DNA of 7,118 nt, taken from Allobrachymonas sp. (GTDB taxonomy: Bacteria; Pseudomonadota; Gammaproteobacteria; Burkholderiales; Burkholderiaceae_C). The stretch is from assembly GCA_018054915.1 (NCBI GenBank), contig JAGPIR010000063.1, forward strand, positions 1 through 7,118, read 5' to 3'. Made by a program: the position numbers and the translations under genes. How positions within the stretch are numbered: the stretch's first letter is position 1; each line of letters starts with the position of its first letter. This document shows, one piece after another, positions 1-6,432 of this stretch. The notes under the pieces were generated by a model. The model did no database searches and was not told where the DNA came from. It saw only the letters and a program-made list of their open reading frames with translations.

Positions 1-1
1 C

Positions 2-157
2 ATTGGCGGCATGGACGTTGCGCGCGCACAGGCGGCGGCAGCGGCGGGCGCCGATAGTGTGGCGGTGGTGAGCAGCATCACGCGGGCAGATGATCCCGTG
101 CAGGCCATTGCCGCCTTGCAACGGGCCGTTGCGGCGGGCCGGGCCGGGCGCGGCTGA
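2..157 (+). CDS. thiE: Thiamine-phosphate synthase (ThiE), C-terminal end only
   Basis: This is a reading frame open at the left window edge, 51 codons followed by TGA at 155-157. The visible tail starts with an Ile-Gly-Gly turn, then a helix, then GADSVAVVSSI, then a helix beginning RADDPVQAIAAL. This is the usual end of the ThiE TIM barrel: the GGI loop binds phosphate, the Gly-Ala-Asp/Val-Ala-Val strand is beta-8, and the 'a.dP..A...L' helix closes the barrel. ThiE joins hydroxymethylpyrimidine diphosphate to thiazole phosphate to make thiamine phosphate in the cytoplasm. The Ala/Arg/Gly-rich last residues are not conserved. The gene converges on the lipoprotein gene with a 65-nt gap. Most of the gene, including its diphosphate-binding and catalytic residues, lies outside the window. 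A ThiE domain fused to another enzyme (ThiD or a Nudix protein) is therefore possible. Confidence 0.78.
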   Translation: MGGMDVARAQAAAAAGADSVAVVSSITRADDPVQAIAALQRAVAAGRAGRG

Positions 158-222
158 TTCACGGCGGGACAGTCGTTATCTGGTCCGGTGCGGTCGCCTG
201 CTGGCGATGCCAGGGAGCGGAG

Positions 223-693
223 TTATTGCTTGCGCAGGATATAGCCGCGATAGGCGTTGATGTCATCGATGTCGTCGTTGACGCCGGGCAGTCGTTCGGC
301 CACGCTGTTGCCAATGCGCAGCCGGGCGTTTTCATCCTTGGATGCCAACGTGATGACCGTGCGGGTGGCATCCCACTGGAAACGCCCCCTGCTGACGAGG
401 GTGTAGGGCTTGCCCCGGCGTTGCACCGTTGTTTGCAGTTCGTAGGTGCCGCCAGGCAGCAGGGTCAGTGCGACCTGTTCGGACGTACAGGCAGCCGTGG
501 CAGGCGGTGTGCAGGGCACGGTTCCGCGGTAGGTGCCCACCCAGGGCTGCGTAAAGCTGGCGGGCACAGGCCGGGTGGTTTTGACGGCAACGCCAGGCGT
601 GCCGGCGCAACCGGCTACCAGCAGCGCCATGAAGGCCAAGCCTGTCAGGATATGTGGCTGGCGTGAGCCGATGAAGAAAACCGGTAACCGCAT
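223..693 (-). CDS. NlpE-like outer-membrane lipoprotein (copper/envelope-stress family)
   Basis: The product is 156 aa from the ATG at 691-693 to TAA at 223-225. A basic N-terminus and hydrophobic core (about residues 13-28) end in the lipobox VAGC, so Cys29 should be lipidated. Residue +2 is Ala, which suggests sorting to the outer membrane. The mature part has the NlpE N-terminal pattern: WVGTYRGTVPC (51-61), a Leu-Thr-Leu strand, GGTYEL (81-86), a GRFQWD strand (103-108), VITLAS, and a C-terminal Tyr-x-Leu strand (YILRKQ). In E. coli, NlpE feeds the Cpx pathway on surface contact and lipoprotein stress. Here only the N-terminal domain is present, so signalling is not assured. The two cysteines (61 and 69) are seven residues apart instead of forming CxxC. 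An ATG at 724-726 would add 11 residues, but it lies upstream of the start expected from the -10 candidate at 729-734. Neither start has a clear Shine-Dalgarno site. It lies downstream of eptA on the same strand. Confidence 0.72.
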   Translation of the reverse strand: MRLPVFFIGSRQPHILTGLAFMALLVAGCAGTPGVAVKTTRPVPASFTQPWVGTYRGTVPCTPPATAACTSEQVALTLLPGGTYELQTTVQRRGKPYTLVSRGRFQWDATRTVITLASKDENARLRIGNSVAERLPGVNDDIDDINAYRGYILRKQ

Positions 694-728
694 GGAAAAA
701 CGAAAATAAAACAGCAGAAAACCCATGC

Positions 729-734
729 ATTCTA
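729..734 (-). promoter_or_regulatory. Candidate -10 box for the NlpE-like gene
   Basis: Read on the minus strand the hexamer is TAGAAT, five of six matches to the sigma-70 -10 consensus. The only -35-like hexamer upstream is TGGACG, 19 nt away, which is a poor match at a suboptimal distance. Transcription would begin near 722, giving a leader of about 29 nt to the ATG at 693 and excluding the upstream ATG at 726. The surrounding leader (694-720) is unusually A/T-rich for this window. Call made by eye only. Confidence 0.35.
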
Positions 735-818
735 GGCCGAATGTTGCCCATGGCGTCCATGTGCCGGTATGGGCGCAATGTCTGCCGGAGGGCGCGCCCC
801 TGGCCGGATTGCACCGCA

Positions 819-2516
819 TTATCGGCGGCAGGCGGCGAACAGGTCTTGGTCGCTGCGGTAAACAGCCGTTTTGACGCCCAGCATGCCGAGCACCGAATGA
901 AACAGGTAATCGTGAGTGATGGCGCGGTCTTTCTGCTGCTGCAGGCAATCCATGCGGATGCCGCGGTTCTGCAGAAACTCGGGCGACAGCCAGGTGATCC
1001 ACGGCACTTTTTTCTGCACTTCCGGGGCGATCAGATAAGGCATGCCGTGCAGGTACAGGCCGTCTTCGCCGAGTGATTCGCCATGATCGGAGATGTACAT
1101 CATGGCGGTGGGCTGGCCTGTTGCAGCGCGGCCTTGCAGCCACTGGATCGTGCGCGCCAGAAATTGGTCGGTGTAGGCAATGGAATTGTCGTAGGCATTG
1201 ACGATTTGTTCGGTTTGGCATTTGTCGAATGCATTGGACGCGCATTCATCGGCAAACGGTTTGGTCTGGGCGTCGGATCGGCGGTAATAGGCCGGACCAT
1301 GGCTGCCCATCTGGTGCAACACCACAACGGTCGGCCGGTCCGTCCCCTTGCCCTGGAGGCGCTGCAACTGTGCGGGCAGTTCTTCGAGCATCACGTTGTC
1401 CAGGCATTCCCCGCCCTGGCAATAAAGCGGATTTTTCAGACTGGCCGTGCTGTAGCTGGGGATGCGGTCGCACACGCCCTTGCAGCCGGACTGGTTATCC
1501 ATCCATAGCACATCAAACCCGGCACGCTTGAGCACGTCGAGCAGATTTTCGTAGTTGTTTTTGCGGCTCTCGAAGCCGCTCTTGCCCAGATGGGAAAACA
1601 TGCAGGGCAGCGAGGCGGCCGTGCTGGTGCCGCACGCCCACACCGTCTGCTGGCTCACGACCGGAAGTTGCTGCAGGCGCGCATTGGTGGGGCGGGCATA
1701 GCCGTTGAGTGAAAAATTGGCCGAGCGCGCCGTCTCACCCACCACCAGCACCAGCAAGGGCGGGGGCGTGGCCGCGGCGGCTTGAGCGGGCGCCCATTGG
1801 GCGTCCTCGGCGATCGGCAGTGTCCGGGATGGGTCGATCTGGAACGGCTGGGCGGCAATCCGGCCCAGGGACACAAACGCGCTCCAGGGGTTGATCAGGT
1901 AGCGTATCTGATCGTGGGTGCGCATGGCGGAAGAAAAATCCTTGTACATGGGCAAGGCCGCACCTACCGCACAGCCCAGCGACACGGCCGCCAGCGCGGC
2001 ATTGCCCAGCAGGGCGCGCCGCCAGGACAAGACGCGGATGGGCTGGCGCCCCAGCCACACGGCCGGGACAACGCCCAGCACCAGCAGCGTCAGCAGCAGG
2101 CGGGGATTGACCAGATCCAGGGCTTCGCGCGGATTGGTCTGCAGCATGTTGGCCAGCATGGATTTGTCCATGAGCACTCCGTAGGCCAGCATGAAATGCA
2201 TGCCTGCCGCAGCCGAAAGCACGCACAGGATCAGCGCCGGCTTGACGAGCCAGCGCCAGGTTAGCGCGCTCAAGAGCAAGGTGGTCAGCGCCGCCAGCAG
2301 CAGCGCCGTGCATACCATCATCAACAGCCCCCTGGGGCCGTGCAGTTCGGGCAGGGCGTAGAACTGCCGCCAGAAAGGCAGGTTGTAGACGGTGGTCAGA
2401 AGGGCGCTGATCAGGGTGGCCAGCATGGCCGGGTGCCAGCCTTTCGCTGCGGGCGCGGCGGGGCGTTCGACGGCGAGCCGTTTGGCAGATGGGGTCAAGA
2501 AAGGAAACCAGCGCAT
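819..2516 (-). CDS. eptA: Lipid A phosphoethanolamine transferase, EptA/MCR family
   Basis: This is a 565-aa inner-membrane enzyme of the usual EptA length. It transfers phosphoethanolamine from phosphatidylethanolamine to lipid A phosphates, lowering surface charge and binding of polymyxins. Residues about 30-190 hold five hydrophobic segments; residues about 250-565 form the periplasmic sulfatase-like domain. By alignment to MCR-1/EptA, the zinc and catalytic residues are Glu261 (VVGETARS), nucleophile Thr299 (CGTSTAASLPCMFS), Asp477-His478 (YISDHGESLGE), His406 (MGSHGPAYY) and His490 (LYLHGMPY). Cysteine pairs 295/305, 345/349, 366/371 and 425/433 fit the family disulfides; Cys524 and Cys563 may form another. 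I chose the ATG at 2514-2516. A TTG 22 codons upstream is in frame, but its codons run through the inverted repeats and add no conserved sequence. No strong Shine-Dalgarno site or PmrA-type box is visible. It follows trpS after 210 nt, suggesting separate control. Confidence 0.93.
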   Translation of the reverse strand: MRWFPFLTPSAKRLAVERPAAPAAKGWHPAMLATLISALLTTVYNLPFWRQFYALPELHGPRGLLMMVCTALLLAALTTLLLSALTWRWLVKPALILCVLSAAAGMHFMLAYGVLMDKSMLANMLQTNPREALDLVNPRLLLTLLVLGVVPAVWLGRQPIRVLSWRRALLGNAALAAVSLGCAVGAALPMYKDFSSAMRTHDQIRYLINPWSAFVSLGRIAAQPFQIDPSRTLPIAEDAQWAPAQAAAATPPPLLVLVVGETARSANFSLNGYARPTNARLQQLPVVSQQTVWACGTSTAASLPCMFSHLGKSGFESRKNNYENLLDVLKRAGFDVLWMDNQSGCKGVCDRIPSYSTASLKNPLYCQGGECLDNVMLEELPAQLQRLQGKGTDRPTVVVLHQMGSHGPAYYRRSDAQTKPFADECASNAFDKCQTEQIVNAYDNSIAYTDQFLARTIQWLQGRAATGQPTAMMYISDHGESLGEDGLYLHGMPYLIAPEVQKKVPWITWLSPEFLQNRGIRMDCLQQQKDRAITHDYLFHSVLGMLGVKTAVYRSDQDLFAACRR

Positions 2517-2543
2517 GAAAAACCGTGAAATATTCGCTATGGA

Positions 2544-2557
2544 CCCGCCGAGGCGGG
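2544..2557. repeat. Perfect 14-nt inverted repeat ahead of eptA
   Basis: CCCGCC-GA-GGCGGG reads as a perfect palindrome with a 2-nt centre (or a 5-bp stem with a CGAG tetraloop). It lies 28 nt upstream of the eptA ATG and 4 nt from a second, longer inverted repeat. No run of T follows on either strand, so it is not a standard intrinsic terminator. It could be an operator or a hairpin in the eptA leader. Confidence 0.5.
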
Positions 2558-2561
2558 CCGG

Positions 2562-2586
2562 GCTGTTGCGTCCGGTGCGCAACAGC
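2562..2586. repeat. 9-bp inverted repeat with 7-nt loop between trpS and eptA
   Basis: GCTGTTGCG at 2562-2570 is the exact complement of CGCAACAGC at 2578-2586, with loop TCCGGTG. Nine perfect pairs in a non-coding gap are well above what chance would readily give. No U-tract follows on either strand. It may stop or pause trpS transcription, protect the trpS mRNA 3' end, form part of the eptA leader, or be a binding site for a dimeric regulator. Confidence 0.6.
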
Positions 2587-2679
2587 GGGTTGGATGGCGC
2601 ACGAATCGCTGATGGACCAGCGCCGCGCAGTCTATTGCCCCTGGCGAAGCGATGCGGCTCGCCGACAGATACCCGTCAA

Positions 2680-2698
2680 CACAAAAGGGTTTTTTCCC
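2680..2698 (-). terminator. trpS: Weak terminator-like hairpin after trpS
   Basis: On the minus strand, 29 nt past the trpS stop, the sequence reads GAGGG, AAAAAA, CCCT, TTTG. This is a short 4-bp stem (AGGG/CCCT, plus a possible G-U pair) with an A6 loop and a brief T-run. The stem is too short for an efficient intrinsic terminator, so this is only a candidate; the larger inverted repeats at 2544-2586 may matter more. Confidence 0.25.
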
Positions 2699-2726
2699 TC
2701 GGCGGCGCCAGCGGGTCTGCGGGGCA

Positions 2727-4025
2727 TCAGTCGGTGCTCTGCAATTGTTGCAACCCTTCCTCCACTACGGACGGCTGCGCCAGCAGTTGCACCTGGTCCT
2801 GCAGCGATGCCAGGGCGGCTTTGCCGTGCTCTTTGCACAGGGCGATGGCGGCTGCGGCCTCGCGCGGGTTGGCGTAGCCCCGGCTTTGCAGCAGAGCGGC
2901 GCCACCGGGCGTGGCCAGCTTGAAGTAGAACAGGCCATCCTTTTCACGGTATTGCCGGAATGCGGGCGGCGCGCTTTTGCCGGCCGCTTTGGGCTGCGCG
3001 GCAACGGCTGAAACGGACAGGCTGCGCAATCCTGCGGACGTGCGCAACTGGCGCATGTAGGGCGCGGATTCGGCGCGGGCCTTTTCGGCGCCTGCCTGCA
3101 AAATGCGTTCCACTTCGGCGGGATTGGCCATGAGCTCGGTGTAGCGCTGGCGCATGGGCGCAATTTCGCGGTCGATGCGCTCGAACAGCATCTGCTTGGC
3201 CTCGCCCCAGGCGATGCCGCTGGCAAAGGCTTTTGCGAATGCGGCGGTTTCCTCATTGCTGGCAAAGGCCTGGTAGATCTGGAACAGGGCCGAGCCTTCG
3301 GTGTCCTTGGGCTCGCCCGGTGCGCGCGAATCGGTGACGATGGCCATGATCTTCTTGCGCAGTTCCTCGGGCGGAACAAACAGCGCAATGGTGTTGTCGT
3401 AGCTCTTGCTCATCTTGCGGCCGTCCAGCCCCGGCAAAAGCGCCACGTTGTCGTCGATCTCGGCCTCGGGCAGCACCAGCAGATCCTTGCCGTAGAGGTG
3501 GTTGAAGCTGGCGGCCATGTCGCGCGCCATTTCGATATGCTGGATCTGGTCGCGGCCCACGGGCACTTTTTGCGACTTGAACATCAGGATGTCGGCGGCC
3601 ATCAGCACCGGGTACATGAAAAGTCCCGCCGTCACACCTTCGTCAGGCTCCTGCCCCGCTTCGGCATTCTTGTCCTGCGCGGCCTTGTAGGCGTGCGCCC
3701 GGTTGAGCAGGCCCTTGCCGCACACGCAGGTGAGCAGCCAGGTCAGTTCGGTGATTTCGGGGATGTCGCTCTGGCGGTAGAACGTCACGCGATCGGGATC
3801 AAGTCCGGCAGCCAGCCAGGTGGCGGCGATTTCCAGGGTGCTGCGCTGGATGCGTGCGGGCTCGTCGCATTTGATGAGCGCATGGTAATCGGCCAGGAAC
3901 AGGTAGCTGGCGGTGTCGGGGCGCTGGCTGGCGCGCACCGTGGGGCGAATGGCGCCGACGTAGTTGCCCAGGTGCGGCGTGCCTGTGGTGGTGATGCCGG
4001 TGAGATAACGGGTGATGCGAGACAT
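2727..4025 (-). CDS. trpS: Tryptophanyl-tRNA synthetase with C-terminal extension
   Basis: This is a 432-aa class I synthetase that charges tRNA-Trp with tryptophan in the cytoplasm. The start is the ATG at 4023-4025, because MSRITRYLTGITTTGTPHLG matches the family N-terminus. The HIGH-type motif is PHLG (residues 17-20), the substrate-binding VGRDQ is at 156-160, and KMSKS is at 204-208 (GLDGRKMSKSYDN). The core ends near residue 333, matching the usual length of about 330-340 aa. The last 99 residues are extra: an Ala/Pro/Lys-rich linker (about 337-355), a compact segment with FRQYREKDGLFYFKLATPGG (356-375) and a SRGYANPREAAAAI helix, then a Gln/Leu-rich tail. I recall similar extensions in other betaproteobacterial TrpS proteins; their role is unknown to me. 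It lies 62 nt after the EamA gene on the same strand, without a clear Shine-Dalgarno site. The gene appears intact. Confidence 0.97.
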   Translation of the reverse strand: MSRITRYLTGITTTGTPHLGNYVGAIRPTVRASQRPDTASYLFLADYHALIKCDEPARIQRSTLEIAATWLAAGLDPDRVTFYRQSDIPEITELTWLLTCVCGKGLLNRAHAYKAAQDKNAEAGQEPDEGVTAGLFMYPVLMAADILMFKSQKVPVGRDQIQHIEMARDMAASFNHLYGKDLLVLPEAEIDDNVALLPGLDGRKMSKSYDNTIALFVPPEELRKKIMAIVTDSRAPGEPKDTEGSALFQIYQAFASNEETAAFAKAFASGIAWGEAKQMLFERIDREIAPMRQRYTELMANPAEVERILQAGAEKARAESAPYMRQLRTSAGLRSLSVSAVAAQPKAAGKSAPPAFRQYREKDGLFYFKLATPGGAALLQSRGYANPREAAAAIALCKEHGKAALASLQDQVQLLAQPSVVEEGLQQLQSTD

Positions 4026-4045
4026 GACTAGCGAATGAGCAGCGC

Positions 4046-4069
4046 CGCGGCAGGCCGCCTGGCGCCGCG
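4046..4069. repeat. GC-rich imperfect hairpin in the EamA-trpS gap
   Basis: The 62-nt gap between the EamA gene and trpS is mostly taken up by a GC-rich imperfect inverted repeat. CGCGG (4046-4050) can pair with CCGCG (4065-4069), and CAGG (4051-4054) with CCTG (4058-4061), leaving a 3-nt loop and a 3-nt bulge. It ends about 20 nt upstream of the trpS start. No T-run follows. It could be a leader structure or simply GC-rich sequence. Confidence 0.3.
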
Positions 4070-4087
4070 TCAGGAAAAGCCGCATTA

Positions 4088-5029
4088 TCAGGGAAGACTG
4101 GTTTGCGCTGCCGGGTGGTTTCTGCGGCGGAGGCGTCCGAGGTGATCGTGGGCTTCCAGCAATGCAGCCCCCACGACCAGCGCGCCGCCTGCGAGCACGC
4201 GCCCGCCCAGCGATCCGGCGCCCAGCGCGGCGGCTGATACCGCCGCAAACAGCACTTCGAGCGACATCAAGAGGGCCAGCGTATTGGCCGTCATTCGCGG
4301 CGCCCCGTACTGCAGAAAGATGTTGCAGATCATAAGTTGCAGGCTGACCAGGGCCACAATGGCCATCCACCCGCCTGCCTGGGGCAGCCCCGGTACGCCG
4401 CCGACCCCCGCCTGCCACATCGATACTGCCAGCAGGCCGCCCAACAGCATGCAGCCGCTGAACATCGCCAGAATCTTGGGCGTGGCCGGCAAGGGACCTA
4501 GGCGGTTGAGCAGGACGTTGGAGCAGGCGAACACAAAACCGCTGACCAGGGCCAGCCCGTCGGGCAGGCTGCGCGGCAGCGGCAACGTCAGCTGGTTCCA
4601 GGGGCTGTCGTGCGGCTGCAGCACCAGCACGACGCCGCACAGGGCCAGCGCCACCCGCAGCAGCGTGAACAGGCGCGGCTTTTCGCCCGAAAGGACCCAG
4701 GTCAAGAGCACCGACCAGACCGGCATCAGGTAAAGCAGCAGCACCACGCGCACCACATCGCCGATGCTGATGGCCCAGTTGAAACTGGCATTGGTCAGGC
4801 CGGAGGTGGCCATCAGCAGCCACAGGCGCTTGTCGCGAGCCAGCTGTTGCAGGGCGGCCGGCCGCCAGGCCAGCACCAGAACGACGGCCAGCGCATAACT
4901 CAGGAAGGTGGTCCATAGTCCGTGCACGCCGCGGTCACGCAGCTGGTGCAGCGGCCACCAGGACAGGCCCCACAGCATGGCATTGAGGGAGATGGCGAGA
5001 ATGGGCAGGGCCGCAGGGCGTTGGTTCAT
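4088..5029 (-). CDS. EamA-domain (DMT superfamily) membrane transporter
   Basis: This is a 313-aa, very hydrophobic protein with about ten membrane segments in two EamA repeats (about 8-139 and 155-292). The first repeat begins with the typical MLWGLSWWP (18-26) and ends YLMPVWSVLLTWVLSGEKP (100-118). The second ends YGAPRMTANTLALLMSLEVLF (residues 241-261), the matching Glu-containing signature. The family includes inner-membrane exporters of amino acids and other small metabolites (YdcZ/RhaT/EamA type). The substrate cannot be read from sequence, and the neighbours do not settle it. The ATG at 5027-5029 is preceded by GGTGA at a 6-nt spacing, a fair ribosome-binding site that supports this start. 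It lies 42 nt downstream of lplT and 62 nt upstream of trpS, so co-transcription is likely. The C-terminal tail (about 293-313) is basic and polar, presumably cytoplasmic. Confidence 0.9.
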   Translation of the reverse strand: MNQRPAALPILAISLNAMLWGLSWWPLHQLRDRGVHGLWTTFLSYALAVVLVLAWRPAALQQLARDKRLWLLMATSGLTNASFNWAISIGDVVRVVLLLYLMPVWSVLLTWVLSGEKPRLFTLLRVALALCGVVLVLQPHDSPWNQLTLPLPRSLPDGLALVSGFVFACSNVLLNRLGPLPATPKILAMFSGCMLLGGLLAVSMWQAGVGGVPGLPQAGGWMAIVALVSLQLMICNIFLQYGAPRMTANTLALLMSLEVLFAAVSAAALGAGSLGGRVLAGGALVVGAALLEAHDHLGRLRRRNHPAAQTSLP

Positions 5030-5071
5030 ACGGTTTCACCGGCACTGCGCATGCGCGGGTGCCATGGCCTC

Positions 5072-6361
5072 TCAGTGTCCGAGCGGCCCTTCGTCGCGCG
5101 CCTGCCTGAGCAGGCGCAGCATTTCGGCCGGATGGCGCTTGAGGTTGTGCCAGTACCACCACTGGAAGAGCAGCATGCAGCCGCTGACCAGCACGCCGAA
5201 CACGACGATGGAGCCGAAGGCCGAAACATCCTGCCGGGTCATGAAGCTATAGAGAAACCCCAGCCCCAGAATGCAGGCCTGTTCGTTGAAATTCTGCACC
5301 GCGATTGAGCGCCCTGCGCCCATGAGGCTGTGGCCGCGGTGCTGCAGCAGCGCATTCATGGGTACAACCAGATAGCCCCCCAGGCCACCCAGCAGGACGA
5401 AGAGAGGAATGGCCAGACCCAGCCCCTTGATGACCAGCAGCGCCAGAACGACCAGACCCATGAGGATGCCCAGTGGCATGACCTGTGTGGCGCGGTCGAG
5501 CTTCACGCGCAGGGACGCCCATACGGCGCCAACAGCCGTGCCAATAGCCACCACGCCCACCAGATTGGAGGCTTTCGTTTCGCCGTAGCCCAGTGCCAGT
5601 GCCGCCCAGGCCAGCACCAGGTAGCGCAGATTGCCGCTCACGCCCCAGAACAAGGTGGTCACGGCCAGTGAAATCTGGCCCAGCTTGTCTTGCCACAGGC
5701 GGCGGTTGCATGTCCGGAAATCGGGCAGTAGCGAAAAGATGTTCTTCGGCAATGGAATCATCGCCACGCCGGTTTTGGGGATGCGCAGGTTGATGAGCGA
5801 GGCGACCACGTATACGCCCATGATCAGCGCAATCGCCAGGTGCGGTGGCGAGGTGATGTGGCTGATGATGCGCACGTTGAAATTGAATTTGAGCAACTGC
5901 GTGAGCAAGTCGGGATGAATCAGCTGCCCGCCCAGCACCGTGCCCAGAATGATCGAGACAATGGTCAACCCCTCGATCCAGCCGTTGGCCTTCACCAGTT
6001 GCGAGGGCGGCAGCAACTCGGTGAGGATGCCGTATTTGGCCGGGGAATAGGCCGCGGCCCCAAGGCCCACCACGGCATAGGCCAGTAGCGGATTCACGCC
6101 GGCGAGCATCATCAGGCAGCCCACGGCCTTGATGGCATTGCTCAAGAGCATCACGCGTCCCTTGGGGTGGGCGTCGGAGAAGGCGCCCACGAACGGTGCC
6201 AGCAGCACGTAGAACACCGCAAAAATCGGGATCAGTGCGGCTTTTTTCCATTCCGGTTCATGTGCATAGCGCAGCAGCGCCACAGCAGCAATGAACAGGG
6301 CGTTGTCGGCCAGCGAGCTGAAAAACTGCGCAGCCATGATGGAGTAGAAACCACGCTTCAT
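5072..6361 (-). CDS. lplT: Lysophospholipid flippase LplT (MFS)
   Basis: This is a 429-aa, 12-segment major-facilitator protein that in E. coli moves lyso-phosphatidylethanolamine and related lysolipids across the inner membrane for re-acylation by Aas. LplT signatures are strong: AQFFSSLADNALFIA (11-25), the motif-A-like loop FSDAHPKGRVM (61-71), AAAYSPAKYGILTELLP (102-118), KANGWIEG (124-131), LFWGVSGNLRYLVLAW (237-252) and VPMNALLQHRGHS followed by GAGRSIAVQNFNEQ (333-361). It is about 30 residues longer than E. coli LplT (397 aa), largely because of a loop of about 20 residues near 147-173. The ATG at 6359-6361 fits the family N-terminus; only a weak CGGA lies about 7 nt upstream. No aas acyltransferase gene is adjacent, unlike in E. 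coli. It is first of the closely spaced minus-strand genes and divergent from sua5. Confidence 0.93.
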   Translation of the reverse strand: MKRGFYSIMAAQFFSSLADNALFIAAVALLRYAHEPEWKKAALIPIFAVFYVLLAPFVGAFSDAHPKGRVMLLSNAIKAVGCLMMLAGVNPLLAYAVVGLGAAAYSPAKYGILTELLPPSQLVKANGWIEGLTIVSIILGTVLGGQLIHPDLLTQLLKFNFNVRIISHITSPPHLAIALIMGVYVVASLINLRIPKTGVAMIPLPKNIFSLLPDFRTCNRRLWQDKLGQISLAVTTLFWGVSGNLRYLVLAWAALALGYGETKASNLVGVVAIGTAVGAVWASLRVKLDRATQVMPLGILMGLVVLALLVIKGLGLAIPLFVLLGGLGGYLVVPMNALLQHRGHSLMGAGRSIAVQNFNEQACILGLGFLYSFMTRQDVSAFGSIVVFGVLVSGCMLLFQWWYWHNLKRHPAEMLRLLRQARDEGPLGH

Positions 6362-6376
6362 GGATGTCCGGAACGG

Positions 6377-6400
6377 GGCGGCTGTTGGGTAAAAGCCGCC
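6377..6400. repeat. 7-bp inverted repeat in the lplT leader
   Basis: GGCGGCT (6377-6383) pairs perfectly with AGCCGCC (6394-6400) around a 10-nt loop. On the lplT strand the hairpin ends 15 nt before the ATG, so it would sit right next to the ribosome-binding region. It might affect lplT translation or mRNA stability. There is no T-run. Confidence 0.45.
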
Positions 6401-6432
6401 GCCTCAACAAAAGGCAGGGGTTGGAGAAGAGA

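Noticed and set aside
194..207. 5-bp hairpin (TCGCC/GGCGA) between thiE and the lipoprotein gene as a shared terminator
   Set aside because: The stem is short and no T-run follows on either strand, so it does not meet the standard for an intrinsic terminator.
745..779. Imperfect inverted repeat (TTGCCCAT with ATGGGCGCAA) in the eptA-lipoprotein gap
   Set aside because: The pairing is interrupted, the loop is long, and there is no T-run; it is within what chance allows in this composition.
223..1245. Long frame extending the NlpE-like protein by about 184 residues into eptA
   Set aside because: The extra residues are an out-of-frame reading of eptA, rich in Arg, His and Pro. The lipoprotein signal peptide marks the true start at 693.
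1735..2313. 192-codon frame inside eptA and other long frames on both strands inside eptA, trpS and lplT
   Set aside because: These are shadow frames typical of GC-rich DNA, with biased composition and no recognisable motifs, fully inside well-supported genes.
2673..2680. TTGACG on the minus strand as a -35 box for eptA
   Set aside because: It is a good -35 match, but no acceptable -10 hexamer lies 16 to 18 nt downstream.
2727..4916. A single open frame of 729 codons covering trpS and part of the EamA region
   Set aside because: Its first 300 or so residues are an Arg/Ala/Gly-rich antisense-like translation of the EamA gene in another frame. Recognisable TrpS sequence begins at the ATG at 4025, so this is not a fusion protein.
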